Positions 1 to 5,793 of a stretch of DNA of 6,172 nt are shown here, piece by piece. Numbering within the stretch: position 1 is the first letter of the stretch; the number at the start of each line of letters is the position of its first letter. A program made the translations under genes and the position numbers. Source of the DNA: Rhodothermaceae bacterium (lineage in GTDB: Bacteria; Bacteroidota; Rhodothermia; Rhodothermales; JAHEMB01); contig JAHEMB010000245.1 of assembly GCA_024643915.1 (NCBI GenBank), positions 1 through 6,172 on the forward strand. The letters run 5' to 3'. The notes under the pieces were generated by a model that did no database searches, was not told the DNA's origin, and saw only the letters and a list, made by a program, of their open reading frames with translations.

Positions 1-165
1 CAAAGAGGAGGCCTGGCTTCTGGTCCCTGTGCTTTTTCTTTGTGCATTACGCATATTGGCCTCGTGCCGGGTCCTACCCATGCCAACCCACGCCGCCCCG
101 GCCCTGATGCGGTGACCGACGAACGCACGCTGCCCGCCTTGACCTTGCACGAACCCGCACCACAG
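1..165 (+). promoter_or_regulatory. Probable 5' region of the sigma/FecR/receptor operon
   Basis: This stretch precedes the preferred start of the sigma factor. Its first 60 bases include an AT-rich patch (about 31-58) that stands out in GC-rich surroundings and would suit a promoter, but I cannot place convincing -35/-10 or Bacteroidota -33/-7 boxes. It carries a two-part element (10-17 and 31-45) that recurs upstream of recO. The sigma-factor frame has no stop codon from position 1 onward, so part of this stretch could be translated from a TTG at 40 or a GTG at 112. The Pro/Arg-rich, low-complexity translation of 40-165 does not resemble an ECF sigma domain, which is why I treat it as upstream sequence. 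Confidence 0.4.
10..45 (+). repeat. Copy 1 of a two-part element shared with the recO upstream region
   Basis: GGCCTGGC (10-17), a 13-nt spacer, then GCTTTTTCTTTGTGC (31-45). The same two parts sit back to back at 5687-5709. The element overlaps the TTG at 40 that could open the sigma-factor frame, which argues mildly against that start, since the recO copy is clearly untranslated. Possible roles are a promoter or operator element, or the T-rich tail of a terminator for a gene left of the window. Confidence 0.4.
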
Positions 166-723
166 ATGCTGGACGGCACGGCGCGGCCCCACCTCGCGGA
201 CCGGGCCGCCTTTACCGAGGCGTTCCGCTATTTCTACGAGCCGCTCGTGCGCTACGCCCAGCGCATCACCGGCGATGCGTCCTCGGCCGGCGACGTGATC
301 CAGGATGTATTCGCCAAGCTTTGGGAGGATCGCGAGCGGATCACGGTGGAAGTCTCGCTCAATGCGCTCCTTTACACGATGGTGCGCAACCGCGCCCTCA
401 ATGCCATCCGAAGAAACAAGCGCATTGCCGACGTAGCGGTGGAAGAGGCGCTCGACGTGCGGGAGGAGGACGTGGGCAGCGACGACAGGCTGGGCGCCGA
501 GGACTTGCGCCGCTGTCTCCACCGCTGGATCGACGCGCTCCCGCCCCGACGGCGGGAGGCCTTCACCCTCAGCCGCTACCACGGCCTCTCGCACCACGAA
601 ATCGCCGACATCATGGGCCTCTCCGAGCGCACCGTCGATACCCATATTCTGCTAGCGCTGCGCACCCTCCGCGAGCGCCTGGACAGGCTGCATAACGAGG
701 ACCCTTCGACCCTGGACCAATGA
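166..723 (+). CDS. ECF-type RNA polymerase sigma factor (sigma-70 family)
   Basis: Predicted 185-residue extracytoplasmic-function sigma factor that would direct RNA polymerase to a small set of promoters when released or activated by the FecR-like protein encoded next. Counting from the ATG at 166, region 2 spans about residues 16-85 (FRYFYEPLVRYAQRITGD, then DVIQDVFAKLWE and the RNRALNAIRR stretch), and region 4 about 115-173 (DALPPRRREAFTLSRYHGLS, then HHEIADIMGLSERTVDTHI, the helix-turn-helix that reads the -35 element). An acidic linker (VEEALDVREEDVGSDD) joins them and there is no sigma region 3, as expected for ECFs. The length fits the family. Alternative in-frame starts are GTG at 112 and TTG at 40; none has a Shine-Dalgarno motif. 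The stop overlaps the next start in an ATGA, which suggests translational coupling. Family assignment is secure; the target promoters are unknown. Confidence 0.95.
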   Translation: MLDGTARPHLADRAAFTEAFRYFYEPLVRYAQRITGDASSAGDVIQDVFAKLWEDRERITVEVSLNALLYTMVRNRALNAIRRNKRIADVAVEEALDVREEDVGSDDRLGAEDLRRCLHRWIDALPPRRREAFTLSRYHGLSHHEIADIMGLSERTVDTHILLALRTLRERLDRLHNEDPSTLDQ

Positions 724-1748
724 ACACGAACCACGAACCGCACCGCGCCCCGCCCGGGGATCTTGAGGCCCTGCTGGGCACCCTCCCCCAGGAGGAAGCC
801 GAGCGGCTACGCGAGGTCTGGGACCTGGCCGGCGCCGACGAACCCACAGCTTTCCCGCTTCCCGAACCCGTCGAGGCCGCTCTGCGCCGGTTCGAGACCC
901 GTGTTGCTACACCGGCTTCGCCGCGCCCCCATGCGACTGCATCGCCTCCCGGCCTGCGATCTGCTGATCGTTCCCCGCGCGAACGACGGCGTGGCTTTGG
1001 GCAGCGGCGCGGGCTGCGGAACGGCCTGTTGGCAGGGGCCGCAGTGCTGCTGGTTGGTGTGATCGGGGTGTTCGGGTGGATGCGGCCGGTGGTGCACACG
1101 GCGCCTGTGGGCGAGCGCGTGGCCTTCACGCTTCCCGACGGATCGTCCGTCGAGCTCAACAGCGGCTCCATGCTTCGCCACGCGCGGCGCTTCGGCGAAG
1201 TGCGGGCTGTGACGCTGGAAGGGGAGGCGTATTTCGATGTCCAGAAAGAACAGCGCCCGTTCGTCGTCGAGACGTTCAATGCGCGTGTCAAAGTGCTGGG
1301 CACACGCTTTGGCGTGCGCGCCTGGCGCAGCAGCCTCGACGCGGGCACCACCGTAGCGCTGGAATCGGGCCGCGTTTCACTCGAACCAGCCGGCGGGCCG
1401 CAAGAAGCCGTGACGATGGCGCCAGGCGAGACGCGCCGCCTCGCAGCGAACGATTCGGCTTCGCCCTCGTACCTACTCGCATCCGTCTCTGTGGATGAGG
1501 CGACGGCGTGGCGCCGGGGCGACCTCGTCTACAAAGATCAGTTTCTCGGCGATATTTTGGAAGACGTGGCGCGGCGCTATGCGGTAGAGATGGCGGTGCA
1601 TCCCTCCAGCCTCCGGCAACGGCGCCTGAACCTCGCCCTCCGGCAACCGGCCAGCGCCGAGGCCGTCGCCAACGACCTCGCGGCGGCGCTCGGGTTGCGC
1701 TACCGGCCTACCTCGAACGGTTTCATCCTCTCTTCGGACGCGCGGTGA
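720..1748 (+). CDS. FecR-family anti-sigma factor / transmembrane signal transducer
   Basis: Predicted 342-residue inner-membrane regulator that would hold or activate the ECF sigma factor in the cytoplasm and sense the receptor in the periplasm. The cytoplasmic part is residues 1-100, with an acidic helical start (DLEALLGTLPQEEAERLREVW) and a Pro/Arg-rich linker of about 62-100. One membrane segment lies at about 103-120 (LLAGAAVLLVGVIGVFGW). The FecR domain covers about 130-225 with the family pattern LPDGSSVELNSGSML, VTLEGEAYFDV, FVVETFNARVKVLGTRFGV. The C-terminal 75 residues (about 266-340) look like an STN-type fold: two repeats of strand-helix-strand ending in LGLRYRPTSNGFILSS. It has no cysteines. 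It starts inside the sigma-factor stop (4-nt overlap) and is followed 27 nt later by the receptor gene, as in FecI-FecR-FecA-like units. Whether it inhibits or is needed to activate the sigma factor cannot be told from sequence. Confidence 0.94.
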   Translation: MNTNHEPHRAPPGDLEALLGTLPQEEAERLREVWDLAGADEPTAFPLPEPVEAALRRFETRVATPASPRPHATASPPGLRSADRSPRERRRGFGQRRGLRNGLLAGAAVLLVGVIGVFGWMRPVVHTAPVGERVAFTLPDGSSVELNSGSMLRHARRFGEVRAVTLEGEAYFDVQKEQRPFVVETFNARVKVLGTRFGVRAWRSSLDAGTTVALESGRVSLEPAGGPQEAVTMAPGETRRLAANDSASPSYLLASVSVDEATAWRRGDLVYKDQFLGDILEDVARRYAVEMAVHPSSLRQRRLNLALRQPASAEAVANDLAAALGLRYRPTSNGFILSSDAR

Positions 1749-1775
1749 CGCAGCCGGGCGCCGGCTTTTCTTCTG

Positions 1776-4502
1776 ATGGGTAGAGGCTACAGAACGGTCC
1801 GGCAAGGGCGGCGAGCAGTGTGGCGGCAGTGGCTGCCTGCGCTGCTCGCGCTGCTGTGTTTCTTCTCGGCCACGGTGCAGGCGCAGTCCCGCGAAGAGAT
1901 CCGCTACACGTTCGCCTTCGTCGGCGTGCCCCTCGACGCGGCGCTGACGCGCATCCTCGACGAGACGCGGATGAGCCTCGTTTACGAGTCGCACCTGACG
2001 GCGGGGCGGACGGCCTACTGCCGCGCCGAGCGCGTGCCGGCGGAAGCCCTCCTCGGCTGTATCCTCAACGACACCGGCCTCGACTATATCCGCCTCTCCT
2101 CAGGCACCTACGTCCTCGTCGAAGCCCCGGAGGCAGCGCCTCTCTACGCGAGCCTCACGGGCCAGGTGCTCGACGCCACCACCGGCATGCCCCTGGCCGA
2201 CGCCAGCGTCCTCCTCGCAGGCGAGGGCACGGGTGCGTCCACCAACCGGGACGGCCGCTTTGCCTTTCCAGCCCTGCGGCCTGGCCCGCACCGCCTCATC
2301 GTCACACACGTCGCCTACCACGACGTGGCTGACACCGTGTACGTCGGCCCGAAGCAGCAACATCGCTACACCGTGGCCCTCGCGCCGCGCATCATTCTCA
2401 CGGCGCCCGTGGTGGTGAGCGGCTTCGAGGCCCGCCTGCCGTCCGACGACCTGGGCAGCGGGCGTCGCCCAGCCGGCGCCTCGGCCATAGTGCAGGGCTT
2501 GGGGATGCAGGACCTCGTGCAGGACCTCGACGCCGTGGTAGGCGTGCGCCTGGGCGATGCCCTCTCGGACGTGCATGTGCAGGGCGGCGCCAGCAACGAG
2601 CAACAGTTCCTCCTCGATGGCGTGCCCGTCTTCATGCCGGTCCCCAACGGCGGCTTCATCGGGCCGTTCAGTCCCTTCGCCACCGGGCAAGTGACCGTGC
2701 GCAAGGCCGGCTTCGGCGCGTCCCACGGCAGCGGCCTCTCCGGCGTCATCGAAGTAGAACACGGCCTGGCCTCGGCGGAGGCCCCCCGGCTGACGGCGCA
2801 GGTGGATCCGCTCAGCCTGAATGCGCGGTGGAACGGGCGCACGGGCCTTTCGCAGGAGGCGGAAGCAACGTGGATGCTTGCCCTTCGCCACGGGCTGTGG
2901 GACCTCTACGAGCCACACCGCCTCGAAACCCTCTTCCGCCGCTGGGCCACGCCGGACCGCTTCCTTTTCGACACCCTCTGGCGGCCCGAGGAGCCCCTCC
3001 CCGACCTCGGATCGCCGGGCGATGTGCCCACGGGTCCGCTTGAGGTGGGTTTCGACGACGTGCATGCGGCGGCGCGTGTGCGGTTGGGCGGCCTCCGCAG
3101 CCTCCACGCCTCTTTCTACCAGGGCACGGGCCGGTTCGGCATCGACGACGTGGCTTTCGCCGCGACCAACGAGGACGTGTTTGAGGACGCCTATCACTGG
3201 CGCAACCGCACGGGGCAGCTCCGCTACGAATGGGTACAGAGCCGCCGCCTTTTCATGCACGCCGCCGCCTGGACTACCGGCTACCGGCTCGCCAACCCCG
3301 TCAGCCTCCACGGGGGCACTGCCCCCATCATTTCCTCCGACGACTTCAACGAGATCGACGAACTGGGGCTGCGGCTGGGCGGCGATCTGGCGGCCTCGTC
3401 CAAGCATCAAGTGACCGCCGCCCTCGAAGCCGCCCACACCGGCAGCGACTTCGCCCTCTCCCTCGATCCGTTCGGCGAGTCGCCCTCCGGCCCCGCCGAG
3501 ATCGAGCCGGTCGCCTGGCGCCTGGCGGCTTTCGCCGAGGACCGGCTGGCCTTCGGGCAGGGGACGACGCTCACGCTCGGCACGCGGCTGACGTATCTGC
3601 CTGAACAACAAACCCTCTACGCCGAGCCCCGCCTGGCCCTTCAACACGACCGGGCGGCGGGGCATGGCACCCTGGCGATGCGCGGGGCCGTGGGGCTGTA
3701 TCGGCAGTTCCTCCACTCGTTCGACGTGGCCACCTACAACGCCGCCTCCCTCCTGCCGAGGATGCGTTTCTGGCTGCCGGTGGGCCGGCGGCAGCGCCCG
3801 CCGGAGGCGTACCATGCTACCCTCGGCTTGCTTTACCGTCCCGACGCTATCTGGGAGTTTGGGATGGAAACGTATTACAAGCACCAGCCCCACCTGCTCG
3901 TGCTCGACTACGGCAACCGCGCCGAAGCGGACCAGACGGGCGAGGTGCTGCGAGACGCCGATGGCTACGCGTACGGCGCCGCTTTTACCGCTGCCCGCAA
4001 GGGCCGGCGCCTTCAGGTAGAGGCGCAGTACGAATACGACATCGCCCGCCGCCGCGTGACTAACCGCTTCGGTGGCGCCTGGGTGCCGGTGCCGTGGGAC
4101 GCGCCTCATCGCCTCCACTTCGCCCTCGACCTCCTGCCCTTGCCTCGCTGGACGGCTACGCTCCGCTGGCAGGGCGTCTTTGGCCGAAGCTGGGGGTTCC
4201 GCCAGGCCTATTACGATTTCCTCGAGCCCGACCCGGCCCTCCGCGCCTTTCCCCCCTTCGACCTCTCCGATCCCGCCACACACCGGTTACCGGCGTTCGC
4301 CCAAGTGGATGCGGGACTTGCCTACGCGCGCCGTATTAAAGGCGTGGGCATGCAGGCACGCCTCAGCTTCATCAACCTCCTCGGACGGGGCAACGTAACC
4401 GACTGGAGCCTGCGTTACGACGAAAGCACAGATTCTTTCGTTATACTGCCGCGCCGCGCCACCGCCTTTCTCCCCTCCTTCTCCCTTCGGCTGAGCCTGT
4501 GA
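1776..4502 (+). CDS. TonB-dependent outer-membrane receptor with STN signalling and carboxypeptidase-regulatory-like domains
   Basis: Predicted 908-residue outer-membrane receptor/transporter and the sensor of this operon. A basic N-terminus and hydrophobic stretch (about 18-35) form a signal peptide, likely cleaved after VQA (residue 36). The STN (secretin/TonB N-terminal) domain spans about 42-116. A carboxypeptidase-regulatory-like beta-sandwich spans about 126-203 (LTGQVLDATTGMPLADASV, then TNRDGRFAFPALRPG). A TonB-box-like PVVVSG sits at 211-216. The plug spans about 235-328 (DVHVQGGASNEQQFLLDGVPVF, ending GLSGVIEVEHG), and the rest is the beta-barrel, ending in FSLRLSL. Mature-protein cysteines occur only at 82 and 95, both in STN. 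The STN domain plus the adjacent sigma and FecR genes mark it as a signalling receptor rather than a plain transporter. No SusD-like gene follows, so a siderophore, metal complex or other small ligand is as likely as a glycan; the substrate is unknown. Confidence 0.95.
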   Translation: MGRGYRTVRQGRRAVWRQWLPALLALLCFFSATVQAQSREEIRYTFAFVGVPLDAALTRILDETRMSLVYESHLTAGRTAYCRAERVPAEALLGCILNDTGLDYIRLSSGTYVLVEAPEAAPLYASLTGQVLDATTGMPLADASVLLAGEGTGASTNRDGRFAFPALRPGPHRLIVTHVAYHDVADTVYVGPKQQHRYTVALAPRIILTAPVVVSGFEARLPSDDLGSGRRPAGASAIVQGLGMQDLVQDLDAVVGVRLGDALSDVHVQGGASNEQQFLLDGVPVFMPVPNGGFIGPFSPFATGQVTVRKAGFGASHGSGLSGVIEVEHGLASAEAPRLTAQVDPLSLNARWNGRTGLSQEAEATWMLALRHGLWDLYEPHRLETLFRRWATPDRFLFDTLWRPEEPLPDLGSPGDVPTGPLEVGFDDVHAAARVRLGGLRSLHASFYQGTGRFGIDDVAFAATNEDVFEDAYHWRNRTGQLRYEWVQSRRLFMHAAAWTTGYRLANPVSLHGGTAPIISSDDFNEIDELGLRLGGDLAASSKHQVTAALEAAHTGSDFALSLDPFGESPSGPAEIEPVAWRLAAFAEDRLAFGQGTTLTLGTRLTYLPEQQTLYAEPRLALQHDRAAGHGTLAMRGAVGLYRQFLHSFDVATYNAASLLPRMRFWLPVGRRQRPPEAYHATLGLLYRPDAIWEFGMETYYKHQPHLLVLDYGNRAEADQTGEVLRDADGYAYGAAFTAARKGRRLQVEAQYEYDIARRRVTNRFGGAWVPVPWDAPHRLHFALDLLPLPRWTATLRWQGVFGRSWGFRQAYYDFLEPDPALRAFPPFDLSDPATHRLPAFAQVDAGLAYARRIKGVGMQARLSFINLLGRGNVTDWSLRYDESTDSFVILPRRATAFLPSFSLRLSL

Positions 4503-4643
4503 GTTCACCTGCGAATAGGGCTGGCGGGATCGCACTTTCCTCCGCGAGACTTGCCGTGAGACAAGTGCAACAGCGATGACCTGCCAAACCCACCGCCGCG
4601 CTGAGCGTAGCAAGGGAAGCAAGTGTAGAACTGGTCAGCGCAC
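4503..4643. other. Spacer between receptor gene and small membrane protein gene
   Basis: No coding region, tRNA or strong terminator is visible here. Two weak, mutually exclusive inverted repeats occur: GCACTT (4532-4537) with AAGTGC (4563-4568), and ACTTG (4549-4553) with CAAGT (4562-4566). Neither is followed by a T-run, so they are poor candidates for an intrinsic terminator. The promoter of the following small gene, if it has its own, should lie here, but I see no clear boxes. The hexamer CAAGTG occurs at 4562 and again at 4620, which may be chance. Confidence 0.4.
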
Positions 4644-4895
4644 ATGGACGAAACGACCCTCATCATCCTCCTCGGCGGTCTCGGCTTCGCTCTCCTGGCG
4701 TTCGTCCTGCTAACCCCCGTCTTCCTTTTTCTGAAGAAGGAAGAACGCCTGAGCCGAGAGTGGACGGATGAAGCCCTCGCGGAGCGCCACCGCGAGGTGC
4801 CGCCCTCAGCAACAGGCAGCACCGTAGTAAAGGAGGAATGGATGAGAGAAGGAGAGGACGAAAGGACGAAAAGGCGAAAGGATGCGGGCGGCTAA
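4644..4895 (+). CDS. Small single-pass membrane protein of unknown function
   Basis: Predicted 83-residue protein that I do not recognise. After a short acidic N-terminus (MDETT), residues 6-30 form one long hydrophobic segment (LIILLGGLGFALLAF, then VLLTPVFLFL), followed at once by KKEER, so the N-terminus would lie outside and the tail in the cytoplasm. The tail (31-83) is hydrophilic and charged. Its last part, from about residue 64, is encoded by an almost pure-purine stretch with a short tandem repeat and may be a low-complexity extension. The ATG is the only sensible start; it has no Shine-Dalgarno motif. It stands alone after the receptor operon, 141 nt downstream, and converges on the ComEA-like gene. 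Support is the clean membrane segment with a positive stop-transfer flank; evidence against is the short length and the lack of known relatives. It could be an accessory subunit of a membrane complex, but nothing shows this. Confidence 0.6.
   Translation: MDETTLIILLGGLGFALLAFVLLTPVFLFLKKEERLSREWTDEALAERHREVPPSATGSTVVKEEWMREGEDERTKRRKDAGG
4845..4884 (+). repeat. Purine-rich degenerate tandem repeat at the 3' end of the small gene
   Basis: Apart from the C/T of a few units the plus strand here is all purine. The 8-mer AGGACGAA occurs twice in tandem (4855-4862 and 4863-4870) and is followed by a one-base slip and a variant, AGGCGAAA (4872-4879). The stretch encodes the charged tail EDERTKRRKD of the small membrane protein. 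It may be a local slippage tract or one copy of a dispersed repeat; only a genome search could tell. Confidence 0.5.
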
Positions 4896-4904
4896 CCTCG
4901 CTCT

Positions 4905-4990
4905 CGGGCCGCGCCGGGCCGGCCGGCCGCGAAGCCCGAAGAACGACAGCGAGCAAAGCGGCCTGCCCCGATTCTGTTTATCGGGGAGCA
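4905..4990. terminator. Possible bidirectional terminator region between convergent genes
   Basis: Two hairpins lie in the 104-nt gap between the convergent stops at 4895 and 5000. The first is an imperfect, very GC-rich structure: CGGGC (4905-4909) pairs with GCCCG (4934-4938), around the palindromic GGCCGGCCGGCC (4917-4928). The second pairs CCCCGAT (4966-4972) with ATCGGGG (4980-4986) over a 7-nt loop, and can be lengthened by TGC/GCA across one bulged base. Neither is followed by a good T-run on either strand, so intrinsic termination is plausible from position and symmetry but not proven. Confidence 0.4.
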
Positions 4991-4999
4991 TCCGAAGAA

Positions 5000-5506
5000 C
5001 TACTCGACGTAGAGATAGGGCGCCATCTTCGCCAGGGTCTTCTCGCCGATGCCGCGCACCTGCACCAGCTCCTCCACACTCCGAAAGCCACCGTGGGCCT
5101 CGCGGTAGGCGAGGATGCGTGCCGCCATCTTCGGCCCGATGCGAGGCAGCCGTTCGAGTTGCGAGGCTGTGGCCGTGTTGAGGTTCATCCGCGACGGCGG
5201 GAGAGCCTTTTTCTTCGACGCGTAGCGGGGTCGCTCGGCCGTTTCTGCCTCGTCGGGCGCCCCGACTTCGGCAAAGGGGAGGGCTTCGGCAACAGCGACC
5301 GAGGCAGCAGCGATCGTCACGAGGGAGGCGCCTTCTTCGAAAAGCCGATCGGTCTCCGCGTAGACCTCCTCCGGTACGGGAACGGGTTGGCGCTGGAGGT
5401 GGCGCGTCGTCAGGCCCACGCCAAATAGCAGCACCAGCACCAGAATGACCGTGCTCTCCTGTTTCGTGATGGCGACGCGCTGTTGTAATTGGTAGATCCA
5501 CCGCAT
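5000..5506 (-). CDS. ComEA-like membrane-anchored helix-hairpin-helix DNA-binding protein
   Basis: Predicted 168-residue protein. In ComEA proteins the C-terminal helix-hairpin-helix domain binds double-stranded DNA without sequence specificity during uptake. From the ATG at 5506, a single membrane segment lies at about 18-33 (TVILVLVLLFGVGLTT) after a basic N-terminus, then an Ala/Glu/Pro-rich linker (about 38-106), then the ComEA-type domain (107-168). This opens with the typical MNLNTATASQLERLP and has two HhH hairpins, PRIGPKMAARIL (121-132) and RGIGEKTLAKM (151-161). The domain ends three residues after APYLY, as usual. An upstream in-frame TTG (5593) would add 29 residues (starting IILVVCGPPF) before the membrane segment; I prefer the ATG, although neither has a Shine-Dalgarno motif. 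It is transcribed divergently from recO. The DNA-binding fold is clear; a role in transformation is inferred, since similar HhH proteins also occur in non-competent bacteria. Confidence 0.87.
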   Translation of the reverse strand: MRWIYQLQQRVAITKQESTVILVLVLLFGVGLTTRHLQRQPVPVPEEVYAETDRLFEEGASLVTIAAASVAVAEALPFAEVGAPDEAETAERPRYASKKKALPPSRMNLNTATASQLERLPRIGPKMAARILAYREAHGGFRSVEELVQVRGIGEKTLAKMAPYLYVE

Positions 5507-5675
5507 TGTATGGGCCGGGATGGGTTGAATATCTGGAGAGGAACTGGGCACTTCGACCAGAAACGGCGGACCGCAGACTACGAGAATAATCAATCGAAAT
5601 CTATGCGCGATCTACGGCCCGCCGTTGGGGTCGAAGGTTGCCACACCACACGGGATAGGACAGATAATGCCGCCT

Positions 5676-5701
5676 CGCCGGCTCATGGCCTGGCGCTTTT
5701 T
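5676..5701 (+). terminator. Intrinsic-terminator-like hairpin with no matching upstream gene
   Basis: CGCCGG (5676-5681) pairs with CC-T-GGCG (5689-5695, one bulged T) over a 7-nt loop, and after one C there are five Ts (5697-5701). The shape fits a rho-independent terminator reading rightward, yet no plus-strand gene lies between the small membrane gene and this point. It could end an unannotated short transcript, stop readthrough, or be part of the recO leader. The stem is short, so this is tentative. Confidence 0.35.
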
Positions 5702-5709
5702 CCTTGTGC
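5687..5709 (+). repeat. Copy 2 of a two-part element shared with the window start
   Basis: GGCCTGGC (5687-5694) followed directly by GCTTTTTCCTTGTGC (5695-5709) matches GGCCTGGC (10-17) and GCTTTTTCTTTGTGC (31-45) near the window start, the first part exactly and the second at 14 of 15 bases. In copy 1 the parts are 13 nt apart. Both are plus-strand and upstream of a gene (84 nt from recO; 120 nt from the preferred sigma-factor start). The shared ACG three bases past the element (49-51 in copy 1; 5713-5715 in copy 2) adds slightly to the match. Confidence 0.45.
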
Positions 5710-5793
5710 CAAACGACCGATCTTTTCGCTAACCTCAGCGTTTACAAGGCACTCCCGTGTGGCATTTTTTCCTTCCTGCATTCGGAACACGGC

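Larger units (their letters stand above)
5639..5770 (+). repeat. Nested inverted repeat ending in T6 just upstream of recO
   Basis: The right arm TCCCGTGTGGCA (5753-5764), followed by six Ts (5765-5770), has two overlapping complements in the left arm TGCCACACCACACGGGA (5639-5655): CCACACGGGA (5646-5655) matches 10 bases exactly, and TGCCACAC (5639-5646) matches the last 8. Taken together the left arm equals the full 12-base complement with a 5-base internal insertion. Inside lies a second palindrome: GTGCC-AAACG (5706-5715) with CGTTT (5739-5743) and GGCAC (5748-5752), the latter two split by ACAA. The T-run ends 23 nt before the recO ATG. The symmetry is directly visible; an RNA role (leader, attenuator) or a protein-binding role is inference. 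Confidence 0.5.
5507..5793. promoter_or_regulatory. Divergent spacer between the ComEA-like gene and recO
   Basis: This 287-nt region must hold the promoters for both flanking genes. No convincing coding region is present: the short reading frames crossing it lack motifs and overlap the flanking genes. Base composition is mixed, with AT-rich patches at about 5585-5602 and 5697-5745. I could not assign promoter boxes with confidence in either direction. The recO-proximal half is rich in inverted repeats, listed separately, and contains a two-part element shared with the start of the window. Neither flanking start codon has a Shine-Dalgarno motif. Confidence 0.5.

Noticed and set aside
139..167. 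TTGACC (139-144) with ACAGAT (162-167) as a sigma-70-like promoter
   Set aside because: The -10 match is poor and the second box overlaps the preferred ATG, leaving no room for a transcript start upstream of it.
611..1351. 246-codon minus-strand frame over the sigma/FecR junction
   Set aside because: Antisense shadow of two clearly assigned genes with overlapping start and stop; Arg/Ser/Pro-rich translation.
2100..4283. 727-codon open frame on the minus strand under the receptor gene
   Set aside because: It is the antisense shadow of a well-supported receptor gene in high-GC DNA. Its translation is Gly/Ala/Val/Arg-rich with no domain, membrane segment or motif.
4503..4643. tRNA, small RNA or riboswitch in the spacer after the receptor gene
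   Set aside because: No T-loop consensus, cloverleaf or long stem is visible; only 5-6 bp inverted repeats without a T-run.
5210..5222. Third copy of the GCTTTTTC element, at the CCTTTTTCTTCG stretch
   Set aside because: It lies inside the ComEA-like coding sequence, where it encodes the KKK run, and does not match beyond the T-run.
4838..5428. 196-codon plus-strand frame with a strong ribosome-binding motif
   Set aside because: It runs antisense through the ComEA-like gene and overlaps the small membrane gene out of frame. The protein has no recognisable feature, so it is not called as a gene; the motif is reported as a finding.
4806..5501. 231-codon minus-strand frame over the ComEA-like gene
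   Set aside because: It is an alternative frame of the same strand region. The translation is Arg/Pro/Ser-rich, whereas the frame ending at 5000 gives a clean membrane segment and HhH domain.
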